Assembly: GCA_964059195.1 (NCBI GenBank)
Contig: CAXKWD010000003.1
Coordinates: 199,106,174-199,170,173, forward strand
Reading direction: 5' to 3'
Length of the DNA: 64,000 bases
Source: Ectobius pallidus
Taxonomy: Eukaryota > Arthropoda > Insecta > Blattodea > Ectobiidae
Positions within the stretch are counted from its first letter, which is position 1, and each line of letters starts with the position of its first letter. The translations under genes were made by a program, and so were the position numbers. The notes under the pieces were generated by a model. It was given only the letters and a program-made list of their open reading frames with translations, was not told the origin of the DNA and did not search any database. Positions 32,641 through 43,430 of this stretch are shown in pieces.

Positions 32641-32769
32641 AGGGCATAAACTGTTGTCACATATAAAAATAGATACTACAATTTGTTTTCTGCTCATGGT
32701 GCATGTGACGAGCTGACTGCAATAACATGTATGAATCATACATAAATAAATGCTGCTCAATAAATCCAT

Positions 32770-33373
32770 TATTGTGACTAAATACAGGACACAATAATAA
32801 ATAACTCATAACAACTGCACTACACCACCTCACACTGAATTACATCGCAATACCTTAAAGCAATACTACAGAGAAGAGCATAACCAGTGTCAGTAGCATG
32901 ACTTTCAATGCAGCTGCGGCAGGAAACACTTGTCCACATGCCTAGTAGTAAAACATTGTGCACCTGGTTCATAGTTCATTGGATCTCCATGTATATTAAC
33001 ATATAAAACTGTACACTGGAAGTAGAAGACACTTTGCTCATTTTCTACCAACTTAGGTTTTACGTACTGTAAAGTTGAACCCAATTTAACCTGACTCTGA
33101 CTTACATTTTCCTGCCTGTTACATAAGATATTCAGTACTGCAAATATTATCACAGTTATTAATGCATTAATTTTGTATTTATTATTATTATATATCTCCA
33201 AGTTTTAAAAACCTATTTCACCCTAAGGTATGTTAGGGTTGTAGGTAATACAGACATACATAACTTGAACAAGAACAAACATAGACAAACATAGACAAAA
33301 AGAAAACTGTTTCAACTAACACAACAAGAAATTATAAATGTTTAAAAATATGTCGAACAAATTTCAAGAATTT
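32770..33373. other. No gene seen
   Basis: AT-rich. The 98-codon minus frame at 32905-33201 has no recognisable signature. Confidence 0.5.
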
Positions 33374-33381
33374 TGACAAAC

Positions 33382-33831
33382 CAGTGGTGATATTCAGCCG
33401 GTTCGCGAGAACCGGTTGTTAAATATCTTGTAGGTTCTCCGAACCGGTAGCTTGACATGACTGATTGCCTTTTTCCAAGATCAGATTCACGCCAATCCAC
33501 AACAGTGATAATACATATATGAATTTGCTAGAACCAAAACACGCTAGCGGTGGACTACCACCATAGGTAGCGGGCATGCGGTTAAGTTGGCAGACTCTCT
33601 TATTTGCGCACGGCCGATCGTCTCGACACTCGCTCCCTTTGCTTTCGATGTTCGATTATAAAACGGATTGTGGTCTTCTTTTGTTGTGTAAAGTTATGTT
33701 TTAAGGAAGCTGAGTAAGTTTAGTATGGGTATGAAAAGACAAAAATCACAAAATAGCCATTGGGCTATTTTGAATCAACATCAAATACCCTGATGAGAAC
33801 CGGTTGTTAAACTGTTTGTATATCACCACTG
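33382..33831. mobile_element. hAT MITE, 450 bp, perfect 8-bp target duplication
   Basis: TGACAAAC at 33374-33381 and 33832-33839 is an exact target duplication. Termini are CAGTGGTGATAT and ATATCACCACTG. GAGAACCGGTTGTTAAA occurs close to both ends in the same orientation. No coding capacity. The perfect duplication suggests a fairly recent insertion. Confidence 0.92.
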
Positions 33832-33839
33832 TGACAAAC

Positions 33840-34026
33840 AATAACTTTTACAATATATGCTAAACAAAGGTTTCTGAAAGTGATTCCTACATTCCATAAG
33901 ATGCAGATTTAAACCATAACATGCTCTATCAAAGACAGGGCATTTGAAAAGGATGTGTTCTATAGTTTGCATATCCTCTGTACAGAAGCATTGTGAACCA
34001 TAAAATTTTAATATTTTGACTGTCAA
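33840..34026 (-). pseudogene. Non-LTR retrotransposon relic, C-terminal zinc knuckle
   Basis: Minus frame: CFCTEDMQTIEHILFKCPVF, the CxC...H...C motif that ends many insect non-LTR ORF2 proteins (CxCGxxxQTxEHILxxCP). Only about 40 residues are recognisable. Confidence 0.65.
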
Positions 34027-34899
34027 AATTATATATAAATTATATATATAAAATGTATAAAATTATATGTAATGATAATAGCAATATAACAATGTGTATA
34101 CAGTGAACTGACACTCCATTTTTTTAAATTATGACCTTGGTTTGTGTTCTTAAGATGGATTTAACATATGCACTGTGTTGCTATGAATATGTACAAAGAT
34201 AAGTTAAAACGTGATTTTTTATGTTCAGACATATTTGAATTTGACTGTGTACAGGCAAATTGCCAAGAAATGGGGTATTCAAAAAACTGTAAATGATATT
34301 TAAAAATTTTGTCTCCTATATTATTTGACCGATCCAGCATATTAAAATAACAATATTATTGCAGGATGAAAGTTTAAGCCCTATGTCTTTACATAGCTTA
34401 TAAACCAGATACCGGTTACACATTTGTTTTGCATTTTGAGTTGAAACCGGAACTTTCAGTGAATGATGCAAAGATAAAATCATTTTCATAAACAGAAAAG
34501 TGCACATTAGGCCTCTACATGAAGTAGAAAAATTTAAGAGTTGTATAAAAAAGGCTAGATCATATCAGCAAATATCACAACGTCTAATGTTAAATACTTT
34601 TAATAGTTTATTCTACTTTGTAAATAAAACATGGTTCAGTAATTAAAATAAAGTTTCTGCATAATCTCTGTATAATTGCTTAAAAATACCACAACCTTCA
34701 TGTAGTGTAAACTACTGCTATATCCCAGGTGCTAGAAGAAAAGAAGAAATCATTTATTATAAAAATGAAGCTGATTGAATACACAAGTTGCCCTAAGACA
34801 CAGCTTACCAATCAAGCCATGAAGGCCAATGGATAACAATTCTAACACAATTTTTGTTTTTGTTTTGTGTTAAATTGACAAGTAGAGATAAGTGGAGAT
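34027..34899. other. No gene seen
   Basis: AT-rich sequence. The region right after 34899 is the 3' side of the R2-like relic and may include its UTR. Confidence 0.5.
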
Positions 34900-36000
34900 T
34901 CAGTGCATGTTCCCATAAATATGATGATGTATTATTCCAACAGAGTCGGATATTATAGTTTCTGAGATAGTTATCAGGTGGCGCTTATCAATTCCAAGTT
35001 GTTGTAGGAAGTCAGCTACAAACTGATAGACGGTACCCCGTGCTCCAAATAGAAGTCCTTGTACGATGTAATTGCGGTTTCCATATCTAGATGTATATTT
35101 TTGCTGAAAGAATGGTATGCAGCTGTTGTAAATTGCTTTCTTCTCCTGATCAACTTGTTTAGCATGGTCTATATCATTATTTTCGTACCGCACAGTGGGG
35201 TCCAGGATGTAGGCCTTTTTATCGTGTTTTTTAATGCCACCATATCTGCAAATTGACTGGATCCCGCTTCATCAATAGAATAAACTTCTTCGAAACAGTC
35301 AAAGGTCTTATCATGCAACAAATCAGTGAGGATATGTTTGATCTTATGATGTCTTCGGGTAATAAGTAGAGAGTTGAATGGACAGGACCTGAGTACATGA
35401 CTCAGTGTTTCAGTCTCCTTAACGCATCTTCTGCAAAGGGTTGTACCATCCAATCCTCCATTATTTCCTGGGACGCCTCTCAGATTTGCATAATTAACAT
35501 TCAATTTCAACAAAGTTGTCCACTCAGAAGAAGTTAAACTTAATCTAGTAGTCATGAAGTTATTTGCTGGTGGAAATTCAGAAAAGTGAACTACTCCAAC
35601 TCCTTGCCATGGCATAGAAGACCATTCTTCAAAGGACATTTGCCTAAGATGTTTACAAAGCAATTTTGGTTTTTGAAATGCTTCAAAATTATTTGTTATT
35701 TTCAGGCGAGAAAGGCTTGTTTGAAGTTCTTCATCAAAATTGAAACACCTTGTAAAACGTGGATCGTCACAGTATGATAGTTTATTAGCTATAGAAATAT
35801 GTTGTAAAGGGGCTTCCCATTGACATTTAATCAAGCCAAGGCCTTTCAACTTGCATGGAGCATACAACATCGCACTTGTCGTTCTGTCAGGAAGACACAT
35901 GATGTCTTTAGTAGTCCGTCTGATGATTACGTCAAGCCCATGAAGAATGTATAAGGGAATGTTAAGCAAGTGAATGAAGACGGAATTTAAAGACTCAACA
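34900..36000 (-). pseudogene. R2/NeSL-type retrotransposon 3' part with restriction-like endonuclease, frameshifted
   Basis: The minus-strand frame from about 36000 reads IPLYILHGLDVIIRRTTKDI and KLKGLGLIKCQWEAPLQHI, the RT thumb region. Next comes CRRCVKETETLSHVLRSCPF...RRHHKI, a CCHC knuckle, and then the start of the nuclease domain. Near 35220 the frame shifts to DPTVRYENNDIDHAKQVDQE...YGNRNYIVQGLLFGARG, which carries the acidic nuclease residues. CCHC plus restriction-like endonuclease after the RT is the R2/NeSL arrangement. The RT palm is missing (5' truncation) and the frameshift makes it non-functional. Confidence 0.82.
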
Positions 36001-36590
36001 GATAATTTAATTTTCTATGAGTCCATCTTGTACGAAATTTATTTTGTGTTTGAGGTGAATGTAAATATATTACTCAACTCTGAAACTGATTCAGCAATAA
36101 GGTATTTGTACACCTTTAGGTATGAACATTTTATTTTTAAACATTAGGACTCTCAGTTTTTTTTTTATTTCACAAGAAAAAATGTTTTCTGATTGTTTAT
36201 AAAAATCATTTTCTTGAAAATGTAGACTATAAACTTGAAACATGATTACTTCAAAGCTATGGAAGATAAGAGCACCAAATGTTTACTATTTTCTAGATAG
36301 AATAATTCTCTAGTGCCTGACATTTAGGTTTTTTTGGAAACTTAAGATTTTAAATTGTAACAGATTTTTGTTGTTTGCATCATTATAAACAAAAATCTAG
36401 AACACAGTAGACAATGCATATATGAAAAATTGCTCCAATCAAGCACCAGATAACATTTCAAGCTTCAAAATGACACCAAAACCACTTTGATATGTTAATT
36501 TATAGAAGAATTATGATGTTTGAAATAATTGAATACCAACATGTCAGGTAATTCACAACCCAGGTCCAACTCTTTCCACCGGTTATGGAT
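36001..36590. other. No gene seen
   Basis: AT-rich, with T runs near 36160. No coding signature. Confidence 0.5.
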
Positions 36591-36741
36591 GTAAAATTGA
36601 TTAAAACAGTTATTAAAACTTATATACAGTGGATAAAATTTTTACCTTTAAAACGGTCACTACGTTTCAGCCTGACCGTTTTAAAGGTAAAAATTTTATC
36701 CACTGTATATAAGTTTTAATAACTGTTTTAATCAATTTTAC
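36591..36741. repeat. Perfect inverted repeat, 69-bp arms, 13-nt loop
   Basis: 36591-36659 is the exact reverse complement of 36673-36741. The loop 36660-36672 reads CTACGTTTCAGCC. GTTTCAG next to such stems, and TTTTATCCACTG in the arms, also occur in the Penelope-like stretch at 47430-47600 (GTGGATAAAAGTT, CGTTTCAAC). It may be two pseudo-LTR ends fused head to head. Confidence 0.95.
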
Positions 36742-37317
36742 AATTGGATACCAATTTACTACTTACAGGAAATTGAGAGGAAAGGAAACCTTGTATCGAA
36801 ATGCGTGTAAAACACATATAGGGATAAACAAGAAACCAGGAAGTTCAAACAGTTCATACTTACTCAGCACATGGCTCCATTTACTGGTGTATTAGTGACA
36901 ATTAATAGTCAATCTTAAAAGTTTTAGCAGAGATAAAAATTAAAAATACTGAAATTTGATAGCTGAGCAAGGGGCATGGCAAAATGAAGCATTTTAGAAA
37001 AAGGACTAGCAGCCAGAATTTAAACATGAATATATGAAATGAAAGAGAAAACAGTTATCTAAATATGCAATTTTCAAAATATCTGATTTTCAGAATTTGT
37101 TTGGTTTATTGGGTGTAGGCCTACATATACTTTAACCTCAAGTCAAGGGTACAAAACTGGTGACAAGGATTCATGTACATAATTTTAATTTCATTCCTGG
37201 AAATCACCATCTTCAAGAGGGAACAGGATGACTCACCTTTATACTTAGCCTACAGATAGTTAGGTAAATGTTTAAAATGCTAGATAATGCTAGAACGATA
37301 ATAGATAGAAACAATGG
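36742..37317. other. No gene seen
   Basis: AT-rich, unremarkable. Confidence 0.5.
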
Positions 37318-37468
37318 CCTTCAGTCAACTCAGCCTACAACAGAAACAAGCACCCGGAACAATCCTGTGGGTAAAGGTGGCTGACAACCCTTCGTGTGCC
37401 GTATGTCTCAAAATCTGCAAAGTCAAATCCCCCGGAACCATAAAGGCTCCCTTGGCCCCTTTGAGGAT
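37318..37468 (+). mobile_element. SINE family B, second truncated copy
   Basis: Shares CAATCCTGTGGGTAAAGGTG and GGCTGACAACC with the copy at 15306-15565 (reversed). The tRNA head is missing. The ORF over it (37314-37823) is SINE sequence plus a T22 run, not a gene. Confidence 0.75.
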
Positions 37469-37560
37469 CACTTCACTTTTTCACAGTTTTATTCCAATCT
37501 TGATTAAATTTTGCACACTTAGCCTATGGGCCCTTTCCTTCTTTAACACCATTCACGAAG

Positions 37561-37582
37561 ATTTTTTTTTTTTTTTTTTTTT
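37561..37582 (+). repeat. T22 homopolymer
   Basis: Uninterrupted run of T, followed by CCCAAG. Confidence 0.95.
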
Positions 37583-37833
37583 CCCAAGAATTATTGAAAT
37601 GCCACCAAAGAAAAGAAAGAATATTTGTCATATAAACCATGTAGCCAAAAGACGGAAGGCTATACAGGTGATTCAAAATGTTGCGAAAAAACTTAAGGAG
37701 CTTATAGAGGGGTCAAAATACAACAACTTTGCAATGGGAACTTGTGGACTAGGAGGTGATTCTGGGTCGGTGCAAGCCTGGGATGTCACGACAGACAATA
37801 CATTATTTTGTGCAAACATTTAAGGCAATGTTT

Positions 37834-38260
37834 AATCAGCAAGTTAGTGTTATCATTCAAAGTGGTGACCACCACATTCATTACAGGCATAACATCATCG
37901 CAGAAACGTCTGGTGCACTCTACCAAGTACATTATGCAATGCACGTACCTCATCACATGCTAAAGTACCCTGGCGAGAAATGTTTCTTGGTCAGGAACTA
38001 GCATCTCGTACATGATACTTTTGATATGCCCCCAAAAAAAGAAATCAAGAGGCATCAGATCAGAGGAGCGAGGTAGCCATGCATTTGTACCTTCCCTTCT
38101 GACTCAATGCCTGGGATAGGTGGCATCTAGTAATTTACGTACTTGAAGAGAGAAGTATGCTAGTGCTCCATCTAGTTGCACCCATATCAGACGATGCATG
38201 ATAAGTGGTACATCCTCTAACAGTTCTGGAAGAACGTATTGCAAGATATGGTTTTATACT
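37834..38260 (-). pseudogene. IS630/Tc1-mariner-like transposase relic
   Basis: Minus-strand segments in shifting frames: LPELLEDVPLIMHRLIWVQL, DGALAYFSLQVRKLLDATYP, then WIGRGTNAWLPRSSDLMPLD and FFFWGHIKSIMYEMLVP. The order DGAxAHFS...WIGRG...PRSPDLTPLDFFLWGHxKS is diagnostic of this transposase type. Several frame breaks show it is inactive. Confidence 0.8.
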
Positions 38261-38839
38261 AAAAATTGTGACACTGTGGTCAGTTGTGTTTGTGCTTTGT
38301 ATATTTACATGGAAAATTTTTCTCGGAAGTTTTAGGTTAGGCATGACAGGTACAGCATAGAGGGGATATTTTCAGTTATTACTAAATAAGAAGCATTTAT
38401 ATATGTATGTATATAATATGGTAAATGCTATTCGTTTGAGACCGTAAGCACCAATGTTTTCTGAATCATTTTAGTAATTTAGTTGCCATTATGGCAGCAT
38501 TAAATCCAGCAGTTTTGTTCCTATTCTGCTGCAGCGTGACGTCATAGATAGCCACCAGCCCACTGTCACACTGCTGAGAAAAGGAATACACTGATTGTGA
38601 CTCATGCTGCAACTCCCTGCAGTCACCAGCCGGTAAATACCGGTATGTAAGTACACATCACTTCACAGGGAAAAACAAAAAACCAAGCTCCTCCCACACA
38701 ACTCACTATTTAAACAATGAGAGACATCTAGGTGTGAATGGTGGAACTACTAGCGGTGTTGAAAATTGTGAAAATTTTAATTGTTTTTTCTTATCTCCTC
38801 TCCTTTTTCCTTTACCCTACCAACCTATTTGGGACCTAT
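38261..38839. other. No gene seen
   Basis: AT-rich with a Cys/Ser-poor short frame only. No element recognised before the SINE at 38840. Confidence 0.5.
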
Positions 38840-38935
38840 TCCTATTCTATAAATTTTCGACCTACAGGGATTCGAGCACTGGACCGCTAGCGTCACAGCA
38901 TCATCTCAACCACTACACCATCAAGTGAACATTGC
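38840..38935 (-). mobile_element. tRNA-derived SINE head
   Basis: Minus strand: GATGGTGTAGTGGTTGAGA (A box) and GTGCTCGAATCCC (B box) separated by about 30 nt. The body continues into AT-rich sequence. Confidence 0.65.
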
Positions 38936-39180
38936 ACTGTGAAGTGAGAATTCATCTATTTAAGTGTTTAGAGAGCTGCATGAAATAGCGGATATTGATA
39001 ATTTCGTGAAATATAGTTTTGGTCCAGGGGAAATTTTAATTGGTACAAGGGTCGTTTTGGTTTTACTAATCAACTCGTCTTGAGGGTGGCATACCACTGA
39101 AATCTAAAACTCTCGTTCCCAAATCAACCTCTATCATCTGTCATGTGGTGTGTCCTCAGTAATGCTAAAGAGGCTCTGGT

Positions 39181-39295
39181 GATGATTTGGTACAAGGGTT
39201 ATTTTCATATTGTAGTAATTAGTGCAGATGCTTTGGTACAAGGGAAATTTTCATACTGTAGTAATTAGTGCATTTGCTTTGGTACAAGGGTCAGG
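39181..39295 (+). repeat. Short tandem repeat, ~47-bp unit
   Basis: GGTACAAGGG followed by TATTTTCATA.TGTAGTAATTAGTGCA recurs at 39190, 39235 and 39281. An extra GGTACAAGGG lies at 39041. Confidence 0.85.
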
Positions 39296-39454
39296 ATGTA
39301 TTAATATTAATAGTGCACTATAAAAGTGAGCTGGTCACCATAGCAACACAATGGTTGGAGTTGGAGCTTAAGGGGTGACCTGTTCTTGGTTTTTGCCACT
39401 TCACATCTCATTATAGGCTAGTTTTTTGTCTACTTCGTAATTTGGTAAAATCCA

Positions 39455-39817
39455 TCTCTATATATATAAAAGGCTTTGTCCTGACTGACTGACTGGAATC
39501 AACATAGAGCCTAAACTATAACAGATAGAGACTTGGAATTTTGACAGTACCTTCGCTTCATAATGTAGGTGCTCACTAAGAAAGGATTTTGAAAAATTCT
39601 TATTCTAAATGCCAAAAATTAAATGTTTTTGAGAATACTTAACCCCATTTTACACAGAATTCTCGAAACAAAATCACAAAACATATTGTTGCCAGTTTTA
39701 TCAGATGGGTTTGGATTAAATGAAATGGAAGTTTCACAAATTAGAGAAGGTATCAATACACGGCCTCCTTTATTGTATGCCTCCTTTAGGAGGCCGTGAT
39801 CAATAAAATTCATGTTA
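39455..39817 (+). mobile_element. Helitron family A, 5' part
   Basis: Starts TCTCTATATATATAAAAGG after A (39454) and matches 11197-11540. It is cut at 39817/39818 by the start of a family B copy, exactly between A and T as Helitrons insert. Confidence 0.85.
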
Positions 39818-40669
39818 TCTATATTAATATTAATTGTCTGTCTGTCCGCGATGCCCAGCGAAATCTACTGAACGCAGAGATCTGAAATTTTAAACATAGG
39901 TTGGCTGAGGGGTCGAAAAATGCACCTCGAAGCCGGAATTTTAATTTTAGCTTTCGTTCGTGAGTTATGAGTGAAAAACGGGCAAAAAAACGTGCATTTT
40001 TTGCGTTTTCGAAACATCAGTTTTCAGTTATACATTTCAGTGTCAAATCAATTACAGTTGGCTTTGGCTATTTTTGTCATACCTTGAAAATAAAACTTTC
40101 GCGATCGCTTTAATGTTGTAAGCCCTAAATATGGTCAAACATTGTTTTATTTGGACGAAACTCACTATACAGAGGTTTTCTGGGCCAAGAAACTCGAATC
40201 TGAGGTCGCTTTTACCAGGCGACGCTATCTAATCGTGGTATGTTGTCCACGTGATTTAGGTGTTAATAAATATAATGATTTTACTATTATGCTCTTAATT
40301 TTTAATTTTTGAAATAATTATCGCGGGCCATCGCTTGATTTTGTAAGTCCATTCTGGACGATTCATTTGTTTAGAATATCAAGGCACGCAGACATATGAA
40401 ATTTTCAACCTACACGGAAGAGGGATAATCAATAAAGGCCTAAATATGGTCAAATATTGTTCGATTTGGACGAAACTCACTATAAGTTACAGGGGTATTC
40501 TGTGACAAGGAACTCGAATCTGAGGTCGCTTTTACCAGTCAATGCTATCTAAACGTGGTATGTAGTCCACGCGATTTAGGTGTTAATAAATATAATGATT
40601 TAACTATTATGCTCTTAATTTTTAATTCTTGAAATAATTATCGCGTGCGAAGCCGCGGGCACATGCTAG
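39818..40669 (+). mobile_element. Helitron family B, complete, with internal duplication
   Basis: Starts TCTATATTAATATTAATTG and ends GAAGCCGCGGGCACATGCTAG (CTAG 40666-40669, then T). The segment 40199-40330 is repeated at 40507-40650 (both begin GAATCTGAGGTCGCTTTTAC), an internal duplication of about 310 bp spacing absent from the 12-kb copy. Confidence 0.85.
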
Positions 40670-40984
40670 TATATTATATATCTCATTCTTTACAACCAAG
40701 ATTCCCTTCATAAAACACCTAATAACACACATATTTTGTTATACATAGTTACATGGAGAGAAGATGTTGTCTTGGCAAATGATTTGGTCTGACCCACCTG
40801 CCCTAAACGTTACAATTTCTTTTATACCACAATCTAGTGGAAAGTAGTCAAATCTCAGCCATATTACCTTCCCCAAAACGATACAAATTTTTGTGAATGG
40901 ACGCCAGAGCTCTAACATCACACCAGCGGAGCAGGTAGAATTCTGGGTAATAGGTTGACAAACACACTACACTAATATCGCTGT

Positions 40985-41100
40985 TCATAGCCTAAATGAA
41001 CCTAACCTAACCAAACCAAACGAACCTAACCTAACCAAATGAACCTAACATAACCAAATGAACCTAACTGAACCAAATGAACCTAACATAACATAACTGC
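40985..41100. repeat. Degenerate CCTAA/AACCTAACC repeat, telomere-like
   Basis: Multiple AACCTAACCTAACC, AACCAAACGAACC and AACATAACC units. The insect telomere unit is CCTAA/TTAGG. Here it is short, interrupted and interstitial, so it is not a chromosome end. Confidence 0.7.
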
Positions 41101-41138
41101 CACTAAAGCAGAATCTACCTGTCACTACTAACATTAGA

Positions 41139-42725
41139 TAGATAGATAGATAGATAATAATTTCAGCCTTTCACATACTGTTAATGTATGGCATCGTCAA
41201 ATAAAATAAATTCATACAATAACGTTATTAAATTCCTCAATGTTATACATGGGGTTGTTTACTAATACTGACCTGACCTCCCTCTTAAATGTTTCATACG
41301 ACAAGTTTCTGACATTGATTGGGAGACTGTTATAGAGCTTCAATGAAGTAAATTTGAAACTACTCTGCATTAAAGCATAGTTACATTTGTTTATATAAAC
41401 ATTAGAATTATTTCGTGTTGCATGACTATGTACAATATTACATGTATTAAAGTTTCTTATGTTTCTCTTTACATAAAGGAGGGAGGCCAGGATGTACATT
41501 GACGGTGAAGTAAGTATCCCTGACTGAATAAAAAGTGGTTTACAATGAGTCCTAGATGAAGCTCCAAAGATTATTCTGATTGCTCTCTTTTGTAAAATAA
41601 GGAGTCTACAAGAAGACGTGTGGTTTCCCCATAACAGCAGTCCATAATTTAAATGACTATGTATGTAGGCATAGTACACAGTGAGCAAGGACTCAATTGT
41701 TACATTAGTCTTGAGTACCCTAAGCATAAATAAGCCATTGCTTATTTTCTTGGCAACACAATCTACATGAGTTTGCCATCCCAGTCCTGATTCAACATGT
41801 ACACCCAAAAACTTGACTGATTTGATGTTTGTACAATTAACTCTTAAATTAAAATGTAATGTTTCTGTTTTATTATTATTAATTACTAAGTTATTAGCAT
41901 TGCACCAATTCTGAACTTTATTAGTTAGCGCGCTAAACTCTGTATTTAGTGATTCAGTATCCGGATAAGTTAAACAGGAAGCCAAGTCATCTGCAAACAT
42001 ATAAGACTCTAGGTGTTCATGACGAGCAGAAATGGGAAGGTCATTAATATATATTATGAATAATAGTGGCCCAAGTACAGAGCCTTGTGGTACACCATAC
42101 GTCAACAATTTATAATTAGATATTCTATTTCCATTTAAAAATACTGCTTGATGTCTATTGGTCAGATACGATGATACGAGTTCACAGCTAACATAATTAA
42201 AACCGTAAAATTTGAGTTTGTCCAAAAGAATTGAGTGAGAAACAGTGTCAAAGGCTTTAGTAAAATCAAAAAAGCGACTACATACTACATTTCCAGACTC
42301 AAATCCATCAAGACACCGCTTATAAAAAGATATTACTGCATCAGAGGTGCTACGAGCAGTCCTAAATCCGTACTGGTTATTAACTAATAAAAAATTAGTT
42401 TCAAAATATTTATAAATTTGTTTATTGATTAAAATTTCAAATACTTTTGACACTGTCGGTATTATACTTATTGGCCTGAAATTCTCATATTTTGTTCTGT
42501 CTCCTTTTTTAAATATTTTAAATTTCTTTTTCAAAATCTATTGCGGGTGGGACATAATTTGGACACTGATTTTAATGATGCAAAACAAAAGTTCATTTGC
42601 TGTTCTGCTATTACTGTTAGGGTCTTAATGTTGTTATTAATGAAGGTATCAGGGATTAAATACAAATTATAAACTGTTTCCAGGTTGTCAGAACATTTAT
42701 TTAATTCATCAATAATAATTTAACA
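41139..42725 (-). mobile_element. Jockey/CR1-like non-LTR retrotransposon, 5'-truncated
   Basis: Minus strand. A TCTA tetranucleotide tail (41139-41158) forms the 3' end, preceded by a short UTR with AATAAA-like sequence and the RT ORF. Coding similarity seems to continue a little upstream of the ORF to about 42725 (DNLETVYNLYLIPDTF) in other frames, so the 5' portion is decayed or rearranged. The endonuclease domain is absent. Confidence 0.75.
41212..42534 (-). CDS. Non-LTR reverse transcriptase ORF (open, 5'-truncated)
   Basis: A 440-residue open frame starting inside RT block 1: KIFKKGD at 6-12, NFRPISI near 18. Motif A is FFDFTKAFD (88-96, Asp90), the GVPQGSVLGPLLF box is at 147-159, and the catalytic FADD is at 180-183. 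It ends with SLKLYNSLPINVR and YNIEEF, the usual C terminus. No endonuclease precedes it, so it cannot act alone, but the lack of stops over 1.3 kb suggests a young insertion. Confidence 0.88.
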   Translation of the reverse strand: MKKKFKIFKKGDRTKYENFRPISIIPTVSKVFEILINKQIYKYFETNFLLVNNQYGFRTARSTSDAVISFYKRCLDGFESGNVVCSRFFDFTKAFDTVSHSILLDKLKFYGFNYVSCELVSSYLTNRHQAVFLNGNRISNYKLLTYGVPQGSVLGPLLFIIYINDLPISARHEHLESYMFADDLASCLTYPDTESLNTEFSALTNKVQNWCNANNLVINNNKTETLHFNLRVNCTNIKSVKFLGVHVESGLGWQTHVDCVAKKISNGLFMLRVLKTNVTIESLLTVYYAYIHSHLNYGLLLWGNHTSSCRLLILQKRAIRIIFGASSRTHCKPLFIQSGILTSPSMYILASLLYVKRNIRNFNTCNIVHSHATRNNSNVYINKCNYALMQSSFKFTSLKLYNSLPINVRNLSYETFKREVRSVLVNNPMYNIEEFNNVIV

Positions 42726-42729
42726 AAAC

Positions 42730-43430
42730 TATCACCATTACAGGTGGGACAAAAAGTCACTTGTGTGTTATTTTACATAGCAATTAACCACACATATTTT
42801 TTGAAGTTAATCTTATACCAAATTGTACCTTAAGATGTATATTTTCTCAAATGAAAATGGACATAGCTGATTACTCTTGACTACTTGGTATTAAAGAGTG
42901 TTAAAATCATGCTAAAAATGGCAAAAAAGTAACTCAAAGCAATAAATAAGTAAATCGACAGATTTTACACTTGAAACCACTTCAGATACACCGAAGTCCT
43001 TAATATTCACAGAATTTGAGGTTTTAAACTTATTTTTGACCACCCAATTACAATAATTTTATAACTTCTCTCTTTGAGGGAAAAATTCCCATATTTTATG
43101 AAATGGCTGAGAGGTGGGTCTGTCCCTGTTGGTCACGCTGGTTCGCTCAGAAACAAAAAACATCCATTGCCCTTACAAACATACATATCGCACGAATGGG
43201 TCAAGTATATATGGATTATGCCCGTAATTTTACTTATGTTTATAATATTTATAATTATCCATTATTTACTTGTAACCATTGTTTTACTGTAAAAATCATT
43301 TATATTGTATCTGTACTACTAGCAATGAAGATTATAAATACTCACATATTAGGTGTATCAATGCAACTTGGACATCTTATCCCATACTGTGATACGCCAA
43401 TTTTGCAAATTATCAGATTATGTTTCAATA
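42730..43430. other. No gene seen
   Basis: AT-rich. The + frames over 43074-43717 are shadows of the minus-strand RT relic further on or random. Confidence 0.5.

Noticed and set aside
37314..37823. 169-codon ORF with MPPKKRKN start inside
   Set aside because: Runs through a SINE, a T22 run and transposon sequence; no continuous similarity.
40985..41100. True telomere end
   Set aside because: Only about 115 bp, strongly interrupted, with single-copy and element sequence on both sides.
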